Source of the DNA: Pseudobutyrivibrio ruminis CF1b
Lineage (GTDB): Bacteria; Bacillota; Clostridia; Lachnospirales; Lachnospiraceae
Assembly: GCF_000424005.1 (NCBI RefSeq)
Contig: NZ_AUJB01000011.1
Span: 62,001 to 126,000 of the forward strand
Direction: 5' to 3'
DNA length: 64,000 bases
In this document: positions 1 to 7,596 of the stretch, one piece after another
Layout: every line of letters begins with the position of its first letter
Numbering within the stretch: the stretch's first letter is position 1
Notes under the pieces: model-generated
The model's input: only the letters and a program-made list of their open reading frames with translations
Database searches by the model: none
Told to the model about the DNA's origin: nothing
Program-made: the position numbers and the translations under genes

Positions 1-2
1 CA

Positions 3-884
3 GATATGTATATACCAAAGGATATAGATGGCAAGCTTCCGGCTATTGCAGTATCAGGACCTTTTGGAGCTGTTAAGGAGCAGTGTTCAGGATTATATGC
101 CCAGACTATGGCAGAAAGAGGATTTCTTACAATAGCCTTCGATCCCTCTTTTACAGGAGAGTCAGGCGGCAACGTAAGATATATGGCATCACCTGATATC
201 AATACAGAGGATTTTATGTCTGCAGTTGATTTTCTTTCACTTAATGAAAAGGTAGATCCGGAAAGAATAGGAATCATAGGAATCTGCGGATGGGGCGGAA
301 TGGCTATCAATACAGCTGCTCTTGACACAAGAATCAAAGCTACAGCTGCAATGACCATGTATGACATGACAAGAGTTAATGCAAAAGGTTACTTTGATGC
401 CGATGACAGTGAAGAAAAGAGATATGAAGCGAAAAAGGCTTTGTGCGCTCAGCGTCTTGAAGATTTAAAGAATGGAGAATATAAGCGTGCGGGAGGTGTT
501 GTAGATCCTCTACCTGCAGATGCACCTTTCTTTGTAAAAGACTATTTTGATTACTACAAAACTGATCGTGGATATCATGCCCGTTCCCTTAATTCCAATG
601 ATGGATGGAATGTGATAGGCTGTGAATCCTTCGTGAATCAGCCAATCCTTAAATACAGCAACGAAATCAGAAGTGCAGTGCTTCTTGTACATGGCGAGAA
701 GGCTCACTCCTGCTACTTCAGTAAAGACGCTTATGCCGACATGATAAAGGACAGCAAATATGCTGATAATAAAGAACTGATGATCATTCCAGATGCAGTT
801 CATACAGATCTGTATGATGGAGGAGATAAGGATTATATTCCGTTTGACAAACTTGAGAGCTTCTTCAATGAATATCTTAAATAA
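3..884 (+). CDS. Alpha/beta hydrolase, 5' end cut by window edge
   Basis: The reading frame is open to the left edge and the first ATG (position 6) starts at a conserved-looking MYIPKD strand, so the true start is probably outside the window. The fold is that of YcjY/dienelactone-hydrolase-like alpha/beta hydrolases: strand-turn segments around IAFDPSFTGESGG, a nucleophile-elbow region GICGWGGMA near residue 95, and a C-terminal His in DAVHTDLYD. The usual Ser of the elbow is not in its normal place; Cys and Trp occupy the turn, so catalysis may use Cys, as dienelactone hydrolase does, or be lost. Substrate unknown. The next gene starts 7 bp downstream, which suggests co-transcription. Confidence 0.75.
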   Translation, partial: DMYIPKDIDGKLPAIAVSGPFGAVKEQCSGLYAQTMAERGFLTIAFDPSFTGESGGNVRYMASPDINTEDFMSAVDFLSLNEKVDPERIGIIGICGWGGMAINTAALDTRIKATAAMTMYDMTRVNAKGYFDADDSEEKRYEAKKALCAQRLEDLKNGEYKRAGGVVDPLPADAPFFVKDYFDYYKTDRGYHARSLNSNDGWNVIGCESFVNQPILKYSNEIRSAVLLVHGEKAHSCYFSKDAYADMIKDSKYADNKELMIIPDAVHTDLYDGGDKDYIPFDKLESFFNEYLK

Positions 885-890
885 GGAAAG

Positions 891-1556
891 ATGACATGGG
901 TGAAGCAGAAGGCAAAGAAGAGGAAAAGCGGGAGGCGTATGAGTTTGGAAAATCTCTTTTGTAAAAATACAGGTAAAACGCTTACAGCATTATGTGTGAT
1001 GGCTGTAAACCTCTTTACTGGATGTGGATATAATGAGAATGCACATGTTTACTCGAAGGTTGATTCTGTTCAAGACAATTATGTAGAAACAATACAGTCA
1101 CAGGTTAAAGCTGATGCTAAAACGAACAGTAATACGGCAACGGAAGATTACTTAAAGGATGAAGAAGACGTTATTACTGATGATGAAAGGTCGACGGAAA
1201 ATATGCTAAAGCTTTTTATAAATGATGAAGAGATACAGGTAATCTGGGAAGAAAATGAATCAGTAGAAGCTCTGAAGAATCTGGCTGAAGATAAACCTAT
1301 CATCATTGATATGTCTATGTATGGCGACTTTGAGCAGGTTGGCTCTATTGGTCAGTCTATTCCAAGTAATGATAAGCAGATGACTACAAGTGCCGGGGAC
1401 ATTGTTTTGTATTCAGGTAATCAGCTGGTAATGTTTTACGGTTCAAATAGCTGGGCTTATACAAAGCTCGGGCATATTGAAAATACATCTGCGGAAGAAA
1501 TGAAAAAAAGGCTTGGTTCCGGGGACGTTAACGTAACAATAAGTATTACTGAATAA
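891..1556 (+). CDS. Lipoprotein with cyclophilin-like domain
   Basis: The 221-residue product has a Lys/Arg-rich N terminus, a hydrophobic stretch, and a lipobox-like LFTGC followed by an acidic linker, which points to a membrane-anchored lipoprotein outside the cell. Residues from about 100 onward (MLKLFINDEEIQVIWEEN, then a GDIVLYSGNQLVMFYG segment) match the cyclophilin-like fold found in many clostridial lipoproteins (Cyclophil_like2 type). The function of this domain family is not established. The start is uncertain: ATG 891 lies too close to AAGGAAAG, GTG 900 is better spaced from it, and ATG 939 has GGGAGG three bases upstream. Confidence 0.6.
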   Translation: MTWVKQKAKKRKSGRRMSLENLFCKNTGKTLTALCVMAVNLFTGCGYNENAHVYSKVDSVQDNYVETIQSQVKADAKTNSNTATEDYLKDEEDVITDDERSTENMLKLFINDEEIQVIWEENESVEALKNLAEDKPIIIDMSMYGDFEQVGSIGQSIPSNDKQMTTSAGDIVLYSGNQLVMFYGSNSWAYTKLGHIENTSAEEMKKRLGSGDVNVTISITE

Positions 1557-1577
1557 GCTTATGAGAAGTGAGGCTAG

Positions 1578-1793
1578 CTGATTGAAAAAGTTCTCAAAGA
1601 GATAATCAATCTGCAATGGCAGATTTCAAAGGCTCGGTACAATGTACCGGGTCTTTTTTGTGTGCCGAAAGCCTTTAAAACATTCAAGGAATGGTGGGAC
1701 AAGACTAATGCACATAATATTGAACAGGATGGTAGATATAGGTATAATTACAAACAGTTGCTACAAAGAAAAAAATTAAGTATTTCTGAATAG
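1578..1793 (+). pseudogene. Start-less protein remnant of about 71 codons
   Basis: This frame is open and reads protein-like, with an aromatic and basic tail (FKEWWDKTNAHNI, then YRYNYKQLL) ending at TAG 1791. It has no start codon in frame. A short peptide MRSEAS begins at 1561 in another frame and stops at the point where this frame opens, as one indel would produce. A terminator-like hairpin sits inside it. I do not recognise the family. It may be the decayed 3' part of a small gene. Confidence 0.3.
1632..1660 (+). terminator. Probable rho-independent terminator
   Basis: Stem with CGGTAC/GTACCG core extended by GGCT/GGTC wobble pairs, three-base loop AAT, then TTTTTT. It would end transcription of the lipoprotein gene, although it lies inside a protein-like open frame. 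Confidence 0.6.
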
Positions 1794-1891
1794 ATTAACT
1801 TTCGGGATAATAGACTAAGACAAATCGGCAGTTTGTCGGGATGAACGTTGGAGCATAAAATTGGAATATATTCCAGGTTAAGGAGGATAGA

Positions 1892-2389
1892 TTGAAGAAA
1901 GTATTAGTTTTAGGCTGCTCCGGCAGCGGGAAAAGTACATTCTCCATAAAACTTCAGAAGAAGACTAAGCTTCCTTTATATCATCTTGATAATATTTGGT
2001 GGAATGCTGACAGGACACATATTTCAAGAGACGAGTTTGATGCGAGTCTTGCTGATGTTGTGAAGCGTGACACTTGGATTATAGATGGTGATTACAGCAG
2101 AACATATGAAAACCGTATTAAAGCTTGCGATACCATCTTTTTCCTGGATTATGGAGAAAAAGTTTGCATGGATGGAATTACCGGAAGAGTAGGTCAGGAG
2201 CGTCCTGATATGCCATGGACAGAAAATGAGCTTGATCCAGAACTTGTAGAACTGGTTCAGAACTACGAGCATAAGAACAAACCAAAGTTGATGGAACTAT
2301 TTTCCAAATATCCAGATAAGAATGTAATTACATTTTTTAATAGAGAAGAAGCAGAAAAGTGGATTGCAGAAGGACAACCAGAGGTGTAA
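1892..2389 (+). CDS. P-loop kinase-like protein (FlaR/topology-modulation type)
   Basis: The 165-residue protein starts with a Walker A loop GCSGSGKST at residues 8-16, followed by KLPLYHLDNIWW, typical of the adenylate-kinase-like family annotated as topology modulation protein or FlaR. The start is TTG 1892, chosen because AAGGAGG lies 9 bases upstream and no ATG fits. The family binds nucleoside triphosphate and its cellular role is unclear. The C-terminal part ends with an EAEKWI helix. A tiny membrane-protein frame follows after 3 bp. Confidence 0.75.
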   Translation: MKKVLVLGCSGSGKSTFSIKLQKKTKLPLYHLDNIWWNADRTHISRDEFDASLADVVKRDTWIIDGDYSRTYENRIKACDTIFFLDYGEKVCMDGITGRVGQERPDMPWTENELDPELVELVQNYEHKNKPKLMELFSKYPDKNVITFFNREEAEKWIAEGQPEV

Positions 2390-2392
2390 ATA

Positions 2393-2500
2393 GTGATAAA
2401 TTTAAATTTAGTAAATGTTCTATGGACAGTCGGAAATATTGTACTGTGGATTGGGATAATAATACTGATTGTAAATTTCATTAAAAAGTTAAAGCGATAA
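2393..2500 (+). CDS. Possible 35-residue single-span membrane peptide
   Basis: GTG start three bases after the preceding stop, with a GAGGTG element overlapping that stop. The peptide has one hydrophobic segment (VGNIVLWIGIIILIVNFI) followed by the basic tail KKLKR, a classic single-pass shape with the tail inside. Too short for homology by eye. The close coupling to the upstream gene and the clean hydrophobic and basic layout support it, but a chance frame is possible. Confidence 0.4.
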   Translation: MINLNLVNVLWTVGNIVLWIGIIILIVNFIKKLKR

Positions 2501-2645
2501 CCGTTCATATTTCATTTCATTTAACGATGGGGCACGACTTGAAATAATGAATAAGCCAGGCATGGTGGATGCAGCATTTATAAATTGCAGGTTATAAAGT
2601 AAATTGGGTATGCAAATTAATTGGAGGGGAAATTGAACATAGTAA

Positions 2646-3881
2646 ATGATGACTAATAAAGAAATATTTAAAGAAATAGTTGAAATTATGCGAGAAGATT
2701 CCGCAACCTGTAAAGATTACGGAACGGGTAATTCTCAGGAATATGAAAGCCAGATATCTGATGACATGGATCGAAAGGATTTTTTACATCTGGTACAGGA
2801 ATATCTGGCTACTTTTGGTGTAGAAGGACATCTTTTATTTACAGATTTCAGTCTTGAAAAAATTGGTTTTTCAGTGATGAGGCAGGACGATGTACTATAC
2901 GTGATAAAGGCAAATAAAGATACAGGGCTTGTCTCGGAAGATAAAATAGTTGCAATCGATGGGTTCTCAATAAAAGAATTATTTCAAAGAGAAAAAACAT
3001 TTTTTATGGGGGAAACAGCGGAGCGTGAAGGTAAAATTTGGTCTGCAGTGCTAAAGTTTTACAACGTTTTAACTGTTATTCATCCAGATGATTCAAAAGA
3101 AGATATTTCTATTATTCATAATACAAAGGGGAGAGAGACGGAATGTTATTCTTTTGAAGAATATGATGATACGCTTTATCTAAGATTTGCAGATTTTGCT
3201 GATTTGGACGCGATAAATCAGTTATTAAGCAAATGTAAGTGCATTCTGGAAAAATGTAAAAAACTAATTGTGGATGTCCGTGGAAATGGTGGAGGTGCAG
3301 ATTCTGCATTTGTACCGCTCCTAGAGTATTGTTTTCCAGAAGGAGAATTCGTTACAGACTATTATAAGCCAGAATATCCTATTGAAATTAATTATTCTGT
3401 TAGAAATTGTAAAGATCGAATCGAGAATCTAAAAAAATATTTGGTTGGGGATATACCAGAAGAAATGACAGCAATGCTAAATACAATGATTGCCAATAAC
3501 ACTGAAAATATGGGCAAAGGATTTCTTGATGACGATGACGAATTTGCAAGTGGAATTATAGGGAAAAAAGGTCCTGAAAAGGTATTGATTATTACGGATG
3601 AAAGCTGTGGTTCTTCTGGGGATGCATTCGCAGAGGTTATGTCATGTTCTCCTAAAGTGACTATAGTTGGAAGACCTACTATGGGAATTACAGATTTTTC
3701 AAATTGTAATGTGGTTTCCTTTGATGATTTTAGATTTGTTTATCCGACGTCTAGAGACAAAAGAATTGATTATGGCAAAGGGCTTGCGCATAAAGGGGTA
3801 CCTGTAGATTATTATATCCCATGGTCTCCTGAGCATATAGGTAAGGATGTGGAGCTGGATTACTGCTTGAATTATAGATAA
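2646..3881 (+). CDS. S41-family (tail-specific protease-like) peptidase
   Basis: The 411-residue protein has the C-terminal-processing-peptidase core: VDVRGNGGGAD near residues 209-218 and SCGSSGDAFAEVM near 320, where the second Ser of GSSGDAF is the expected nucleophile; a GRPTMGITDF segment follows. A PDZ-like portion (residues about 65-110) precedes it. No signal peptide is visible, so it may act in the cytoplasm. Two tandem ATGs begin the gene. A TTG at 2632 with GGAGGGG upstream opens an 8-codon frame overlapping the start, which could couple translation. Substrate unknown. Confidence 0.75.
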   Translation: MMTNKEIFKEIVEIMREDSATCKDYGTGNSQEYESQISDDMDRKDFLHLVQEYLATFGVEGHLLFTDFSLEKIGFSVMRQDDVLYVIKANKDTGLVSEDKIVAIDGFSIKELFQREKTFFMGETAEREGKIWSAVLKFYNVLTVIHPDDSKEDISIIHNTKGRETECYSFEEYDDTLYLRFADFADLDAINQLLSKCKCILEKCKKLIVDVRGNGGGADSAFVPLLEYCFPEGEFVTDYYKPEYPIEINYSVRNCKDRIENLKKYLVGDIPEEMTAMLNTMIANNTENMGKGFLDDDDEFASGIIGKKGPEKVLIITDESCGSSGDAFAEVMSCSPKVTIVGRPTMGITDFSNCNVVSFDDFRFVYPTSRDKRIDYGKGLAHKGVPVDYYIPWSPEHIGKDVELDYCLNYR

Positions 3882-3891
3882 TTTAAAATCA

Positions 3892-3999
3892 AAGCGCCCG
3901 ACTACATTCAATAATCGGAATCGTGGATATGGAACAGAGGGATTAAAACTTCTATGTGATGCTGCCAAAGACAACGGGATATTATATTTCCGTTTATAG
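3892..3999 (+). pseudogene. C-terminal remnant of a GNAT acetyltransferase
   Basis: In one frame this segment reads NRNRGYGTEGLKLLCDAAK, which is the acetyl-CoA-binding loop (R-G-x-G-x-E/A) and following helix of GNAT N-acetyltransferases, then stops at TAG 3997. No N-terminal half exists upstream, where the S41 gene ends at 3881. It is therefore a leftover piece of a deleted gene. Confidence 0.6.
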
Positions 4000-4039
4000 C
4001 GTTACACATGGGATGATTAAGATGCAGTTGGGAGATTTA

Positions 4040-4696
4040 ATGAAAAGAATATTTAAAATTTTAGGTTTTGTTTTATGCGGAATTATCTGTGTGGCACTAA
4101 TTGCATTATTAGTATCTGGTATTAGGACAAAGCTGATTCAGAATGATTATTCATCAGTCTATACAAATCCTAAGTACCAGAATCCTGTAAAAATTGAAAA
4201 CATCGATGTGATTACACAGCATGTATCGTGTGGCTATGCTGTTATTGAGATGTTCTCTACATGGGCCGGAAAAAACATAACAGAAGACAGTTTGTATGAT
4301 GAATATGGAACCATAGTTACTTCTACAGGAAACAAGTTTTGTGAGGAGATGAATAAGCAGTTCACTGAATATGACACAGAGATTCATAAGTATCAGAAGA
4401 ATACTGAGTTCATTGACATTATGTATGATACTCTGTCTTCAGGAAAGCCAGTTCCATTTGAGTGGGCAGCTTTGTATGGGGACGAGTGGACATTGCACTA
4501 CTCATTAATCATTGGAGCAGATATTCCAAATGATAAAATTACCGTGGCAAATCCTTACGGTTACTATGAGGAACTTACATTAGAGGAATTATTGGATAGA
4601 ACCAGCTTTAAGGCCTATGAGAATGTGCCACTTTTCATGAAAATGGGCTTTGCCATTGGCCTGTTTGAAAAGAATACACTTTTTTCAATTAAATAA
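4040..4696 (+). CDS. Membrane-anchored C39-like (papain-fold) peptidase
   Basis: Starting at ATG 4040 with GGGAGA upstream gives 218 residues: a basic N terminus, one membrane segment (about residues 5-28), then an extracellular domain. The QHVSCGYAVIEMF motif (Cys near residue 64), His in LHYSLIIGAD (near 152) and Asn-Pro in VANPYG match the Cys-His-Asn/Asp arrangement of C39-like cysteine peptidases such as Peptidase_C39_2. The in-frame extension back to 3956 overlaps an acetyltransferase remnant and is unlikely to be translated. Family members cleave peptides or act as amidases; the substrate here is unknown. Confidence 0.7.
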   Translation: MKRIFKILGFVLCGIICVALIALLVSGIRTKLIQNDYSSVYTNPKYQNPVKIENIDVITQHVSCGYAVIEMFSTWAGKNITEDSLYDEYGTIVTSTGNKFCEEMNKQFTEYDTEIHKYQKNTEFIDIMYDTLSSGKPVPFEWAALYGDEWTLHYSLIIGADIPNDKITVANPYGYYEELTLEELLDRTSFKAYENVPLFMKMGFAIGLFEKNTLFSIK

Positions 4697-4821
4697 CTTC
4701 ACGATTCATTGAGCAGTACCAGATTATGAATGCGTAAATAAAAAGGTACTATATTTTTTAAACTCTGCTTGTGATACGGTTAAGGTAGGACAAGGATAAC
4801 CTGATTGTGAAAGGAGTTGCC

Positions 4822-5298
4822 ATGAAAAGGAATATTCGATTAGTTCTGTTAGGAGAATTACTATTATTTGTTGCCGTATTTGCACTAAATATTATAGGTG
4901 GGAATTGGGGCGCTAGTGCCATATTATGGTTTATTGATCTACCATCTTTTCTTCTAATTGCGTTAGTTCTTATACCAGGTCTTTTGATAATGGGAGAGTG
5001 GAAGAACTTTACAAAGGCTTTTTCTGTGGGATTAAAGCCTTATAGCTTACTAGAATTGAAAAATATTATTGGGGCTGTGGAAGCTGCTCAGAAATTAACA
5101 GTTTTTGCAGCATTGTTTGCAATTATCATATCCGGAGTTTTACTACTTGGAAAGCTGGATGATTTATCTACCATAGGAGCTAATCTTGCAATATGTTTTC
5201 TGTCGGGGTTGTATGCGGTGATTCTTGAATTTTTCCTTTTGCCACTGAAGCTTAATGCTGAGCACAAGATGAATGAGGAAATGGATTTTGGAGAATAA
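4822..5298 (+). CDS. Four-span membrane protein, MotA/ExbB-like by resemblance
   Basis: Start ATG 4822 has AAGGAG six bases upstream, preferred over GTG 4807, which overlaps that site. The 158 residues contain four hydrophobic segments: about 8-28, 38-60, 95-115 and 122-145. The segment WKNFTKAFSVG between spans 2 and 3 resembles MotA-related proteins of Firmicutes, but I cannot confirm membership. The gene overlaps the following HTH gene by 26 bp, so the two are translationally coupled and probably work together, perhaps as membrane sensor and regulator. Confidence 0.6.
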   Translation: MKRNIRLVLLGELLLFVAVFALNIIGGNWGASAILWFIDLPSFLLIALVLIPGLLIMGEWKNFTKAFSVGLKPYSLLELKNIIGAVEAAQKLTVFAALFAIIISGVLLLGKLDDLSTIGANLAICFLSGLYAVILEFFLLPLKLNAEHKMNEEMDFGE

Positions 5299-5524
5299 TA
5301 TCAATATCTCTAAAGAGCAATATCTTGCAGTAGCCCAGAAATTTGGACTAACAAAGCGTGAACTGGAATTGGGCTTTATGAAGGTATCAGGATTTTCAAA
5401 TCGTAGAATTGCTTATATGTTAGGTATTTCAGAGCAGACAGTGAAAAATCATTTTACTCATATTTACGAGAAGGCATGGGTTCCAGGTAGAAAAGAATTT
5501 ATAGAATTATTTATTCCCAATTAA
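5273..5524 (+). CDS. Small LuxR/GerE-type HTH regulator
   Basis: The 83-residue protein is almost only a LuxR-type DNA-binding domain: LTKRELELGFMKVSGFSNRR, then IAYMLGISEQTVKNHFTHIY, matching the T-x-R-E and S-x-x-T-V-K-x-H signature. No receiver or sensor domain is attached. It overlaps the upstream membrane protein gene, which is the likely partner. Stand-alone domains of this type often regulate their own membrane partner's operon; that is inference here. Confidence 0.75.
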   Translation: MRKWILENNINISKEQYLAVAQKFGLTKRELELGFMKVSGFSNRRIAYMLGISEQTVKNHFTHIYEKAWVPGRKEFIELFIPN

Positions 5525-5658
5525 CAAAGGAGATTATATCTATGTAACAGTAATTTCACAGAAAATCTGTTTATATAAATTGTGTAAAATGCTATTATGT
5601 AAAATAGAAGGTAAACATCTAGTATTTTCAATGGGAAAAGTATTATAGGAGGGGTCTT

Positions 5659-6030
5659 ATGAAATTTTATGTATGCGAATCATGTGGAAATTTCGTAGGT
5701 ATGATTTTTGAGTCTGGCGCTCCAATGTCATGCTGCGGAAAGATGATGAAAGAGCTTGTTCCTGGTACTTCTGATGGTGCCGTTGAGAAACATGTACCTG
5801 TTTTCAAAGTTGAAGGAAATAAGGTTACAGTTACTGTCGGTTCAGTGGAGCATCCAATGGCTGAAGAGCACTTTATTGAGTGGATTGCTCTTGAGACAAA
5901 GAAGGGTGGCCAGAGAAAGGTTCTCAATCCTGGAGATAAGCCATGTGCTGAGTTTGCTCTTACAGACGATGATGCAGTTGCTGCTGTATATGCATATTGC
6001 AATCTTCATGGTTTATGGAAAGCTGAATAA
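5659..6030 (+). CDS. dfx: Desulfoferrodoxin (two-iron superoxide reductase)
   Basis: The 123-residue protein has both metal sites. The N-terminal desulforedoxin domain has CESCG and MSCCGKM (Cys 6, 9 and the CC pair), which hold the structural Fe(Cys)4. The SOR domain has His ligands in EKHVPVF and EHPMAEEHFIEW and the Cys/His pair in YCNLHGLW near the C terminus, which hold the catalytic iron. It reduces superoxide to hydrogen peroxide in anaerobes. Strong AGGAGG lies 7 bases upstream, and a terminator follows at once, so this is a single-gene unit. Confidence 0.93.
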   Translation: MKFYVCESCGNFVGMIFESGAPMSCCGKMMKELVPGTSDGAVEKHVPVFKVEGNKVTVTVGSVEHPMAEEHFIEWIALETKKGGQRKVLNPGDKPCAEFALTDDDAVAAVYAYCNLHGLWKAE

Positions 6031-6042
6031 TGAAATTTACAG

Positions 6043-6080
6043 ACCTCAGAAGCAAGTGAAATTGTTTCTGAGGTTTTTTG
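6043..6080 (+). terminator. Rho-independent terminator after dfx
   Basis: Nine-base stem ACCTCAGAA/TTCTGAGGT around a 14-base loop, followed by TTTTTT. It separates the superoxide reductase from the downstream ATPase. Confidence 0.85.
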
Positions 6081-6155
6081 TTACCGTCTTCACTTTAACA
6101 TGCTAAAGTGTTACTATTGTTTTATACTATTGGCAACATGTTTTAGGAGGCAGTT

Positions 6156-7460
6156 ATGTACGAGAAGATTTCGAGACTACTTATGTATGGAGATTTAACT
6201 GAGGAAAGCATTCTTTACAAGCTTGGAAGAGCAATAGATTCAGTAGAATCAGGAGATTATAACAAGCGAGAGATTACCCGCGAGATTAACGCGATTTCCA
6301 AGGAACTTCTGATGCTTGCGACAGATTACGGCTTTGATGATAATCTCTGGCACAATTACATTGCCTTCTATATTATTACAAACGAGAATCCATTTTCTCT
6401 GGTTACAGAAAAAACTGATGTTAAGCCAGGTTCTGTAAATCATCTGGTGGAAAATGATTTCAATATTTTAAAGGAGCTTTTTGACTACGATTTTTCCCCA
6501 CTTGAAAAGGAGCTTGGAATCCAGAGTTTTTCAGTATTTACCAATTACAGTGCTGTTCAGAAGAATCAGCAGATGTACAACAGAAATGTTAGTGAAAAGG
6601 TTAGAAATCTTTCAAAATCCCTTGAAAATGCAAAGGATGAGAAGGAATTCTTTAATGTAATTACTGATTTTTATAAGGCTTATGGTGTGGGAATGTTCGG
6701 TCTGAACAAAGCCTTCAGATTGGAAGAAATCGGAAATAATGATATTAAATTTGTCCCAATCAACAATATGGATGAAGTAGTGCTGGATGATTTGATTGGC
6801 TATGAATATCAAAAGCAGCAGCTCATCGCAAATACCGAGAGTTTTGTCCAGGGTAAAAAGGCTAATAACGTGCTGCTTTTCGGCGACAGCGGTACTGGAA
6901 AATCTACAAGTATTAAGGCCATTGTAAATCAGTATTACGACCAAGGTCTTAGAATGATAGAGATTTATAAGCATCAGTTTAGATATCTTTCAAAGATAAT
7001 TGCCAACATTAAAAATAGAAATTACAAATATATTATTTACATGGATGATCTTTCTTTTGAGGAGCACGAGATAGAGTATAAGTTCCTTAAGGCTGTTATC
7101 GAAGGTGGTGTGGAGACAAAGCCTGATAATATCCTGATTTATGCCACATCTAACCGCAGACATCTTATTAAGGAGACCTGGAACGATCGTAATGATCAGA
7201 CTAATACTGATGACCGTCACCACTCTGATACAGTGGAGGAGAAGCTTTCACTTGTTCACAGATTTGGTGTGACAATCAGCTACAGCAAGCCAATGCAGAA
7301 GGAATATATCGATATAGTAGTGGGGCTTGCAAAGCGTGCTGGAATTACAATGCCAGAGGAGGAACTTATAGCCAAAGCAAAGATTTGGGAGCTTGAACAG
7401 GGTGGCCTGTCAGGTCGCACAGCACAGCAATTTATCAATCACATTGCTGGTACTCAATAG
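6156..7460 (+). CDS. AAA+ ATPase of the DUF815 family
   Basis: The 434-residue protein has a Walker A loop GDSGTGKST near residues 243-251, a Walker B-like IIYMDDLSFEE near 285-295, a sensor region ILIYATSNRRHLIKETW and a conserved acidic His-rich loop (TDDRHHSDTVEEKLSL). This is the characteristic order of the DUF815 AAA+ family. The N-terminal 200 residues are helical and less conserved. The function of the family is unknown. The gene has AGGAGG nine bases upstream of its ATG and stands alone. A 20-base imperfect palindrome (6091-6110) lies in its upstream region. Confidence 0.85.
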   Translation: MYEKISRLLMYGDLTEESILYKLGRAIDSVESGDYNKREITREINAISKELLMLATDYGFDDNLWHNYIAFYIITNENPFSLVTEKTDVKPGSVNHLVENDFNILKELFDYDFSPLEKELGIQSFSVFTNYSAVQKNQQMYNRNVSEKVRNLSKSLENAKDEKEFFNVITDFYKAYGVGMFGLNKAFRLEEIGNNDIKFVPINNMDEVVLDDLIGYEYQKQQLIANTESFVQGKKANNVLLFGDSGTGKSTSIKAIVNQYYDQGLRMIEIYKHQFRYLSKIIANIKNRNYKYIIYMDDLSFEEHEIEYKFLKAVIEGGVETKPDNILIYATSNRRHLIKETWNDRNDQTNTDDRHHSDTVEEKLSLVHRFGVTISYSKPMQKEYIDIVVGLAKRAGITMPEEELIAKAKIWELEQGGLSGRTAQQFINHIAGTQ

Positions 7461-7596
7461 TGAAAAGTCATCAAATAGCCACATTACTGAACTTTTTGTG
7501 AAAAAGCCTTTTAGGATTTACTAATGATGTAAAATATATTATGTGTAGGTGTCGAATAATCATTGGTAAATGTTTATTATTCCGAGTGGGGGCATT

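Noticed and set aside
3956-4039. Longer N terminus for the C39-like peptidase
   Set aside because: The extension overlaps the acetyltransferase remnant, has no ribosome site, and would put 28 polar residues before the membrane anchor.
7552-7583. Hairpin CGAATAAT/ATTATTCCG before the PAS-GGDEF-EAL gene as a c-di-GMP riboswitch
   Set aside because: It is too short and lacks the conserved GEMM core; only a weak stem is visible.
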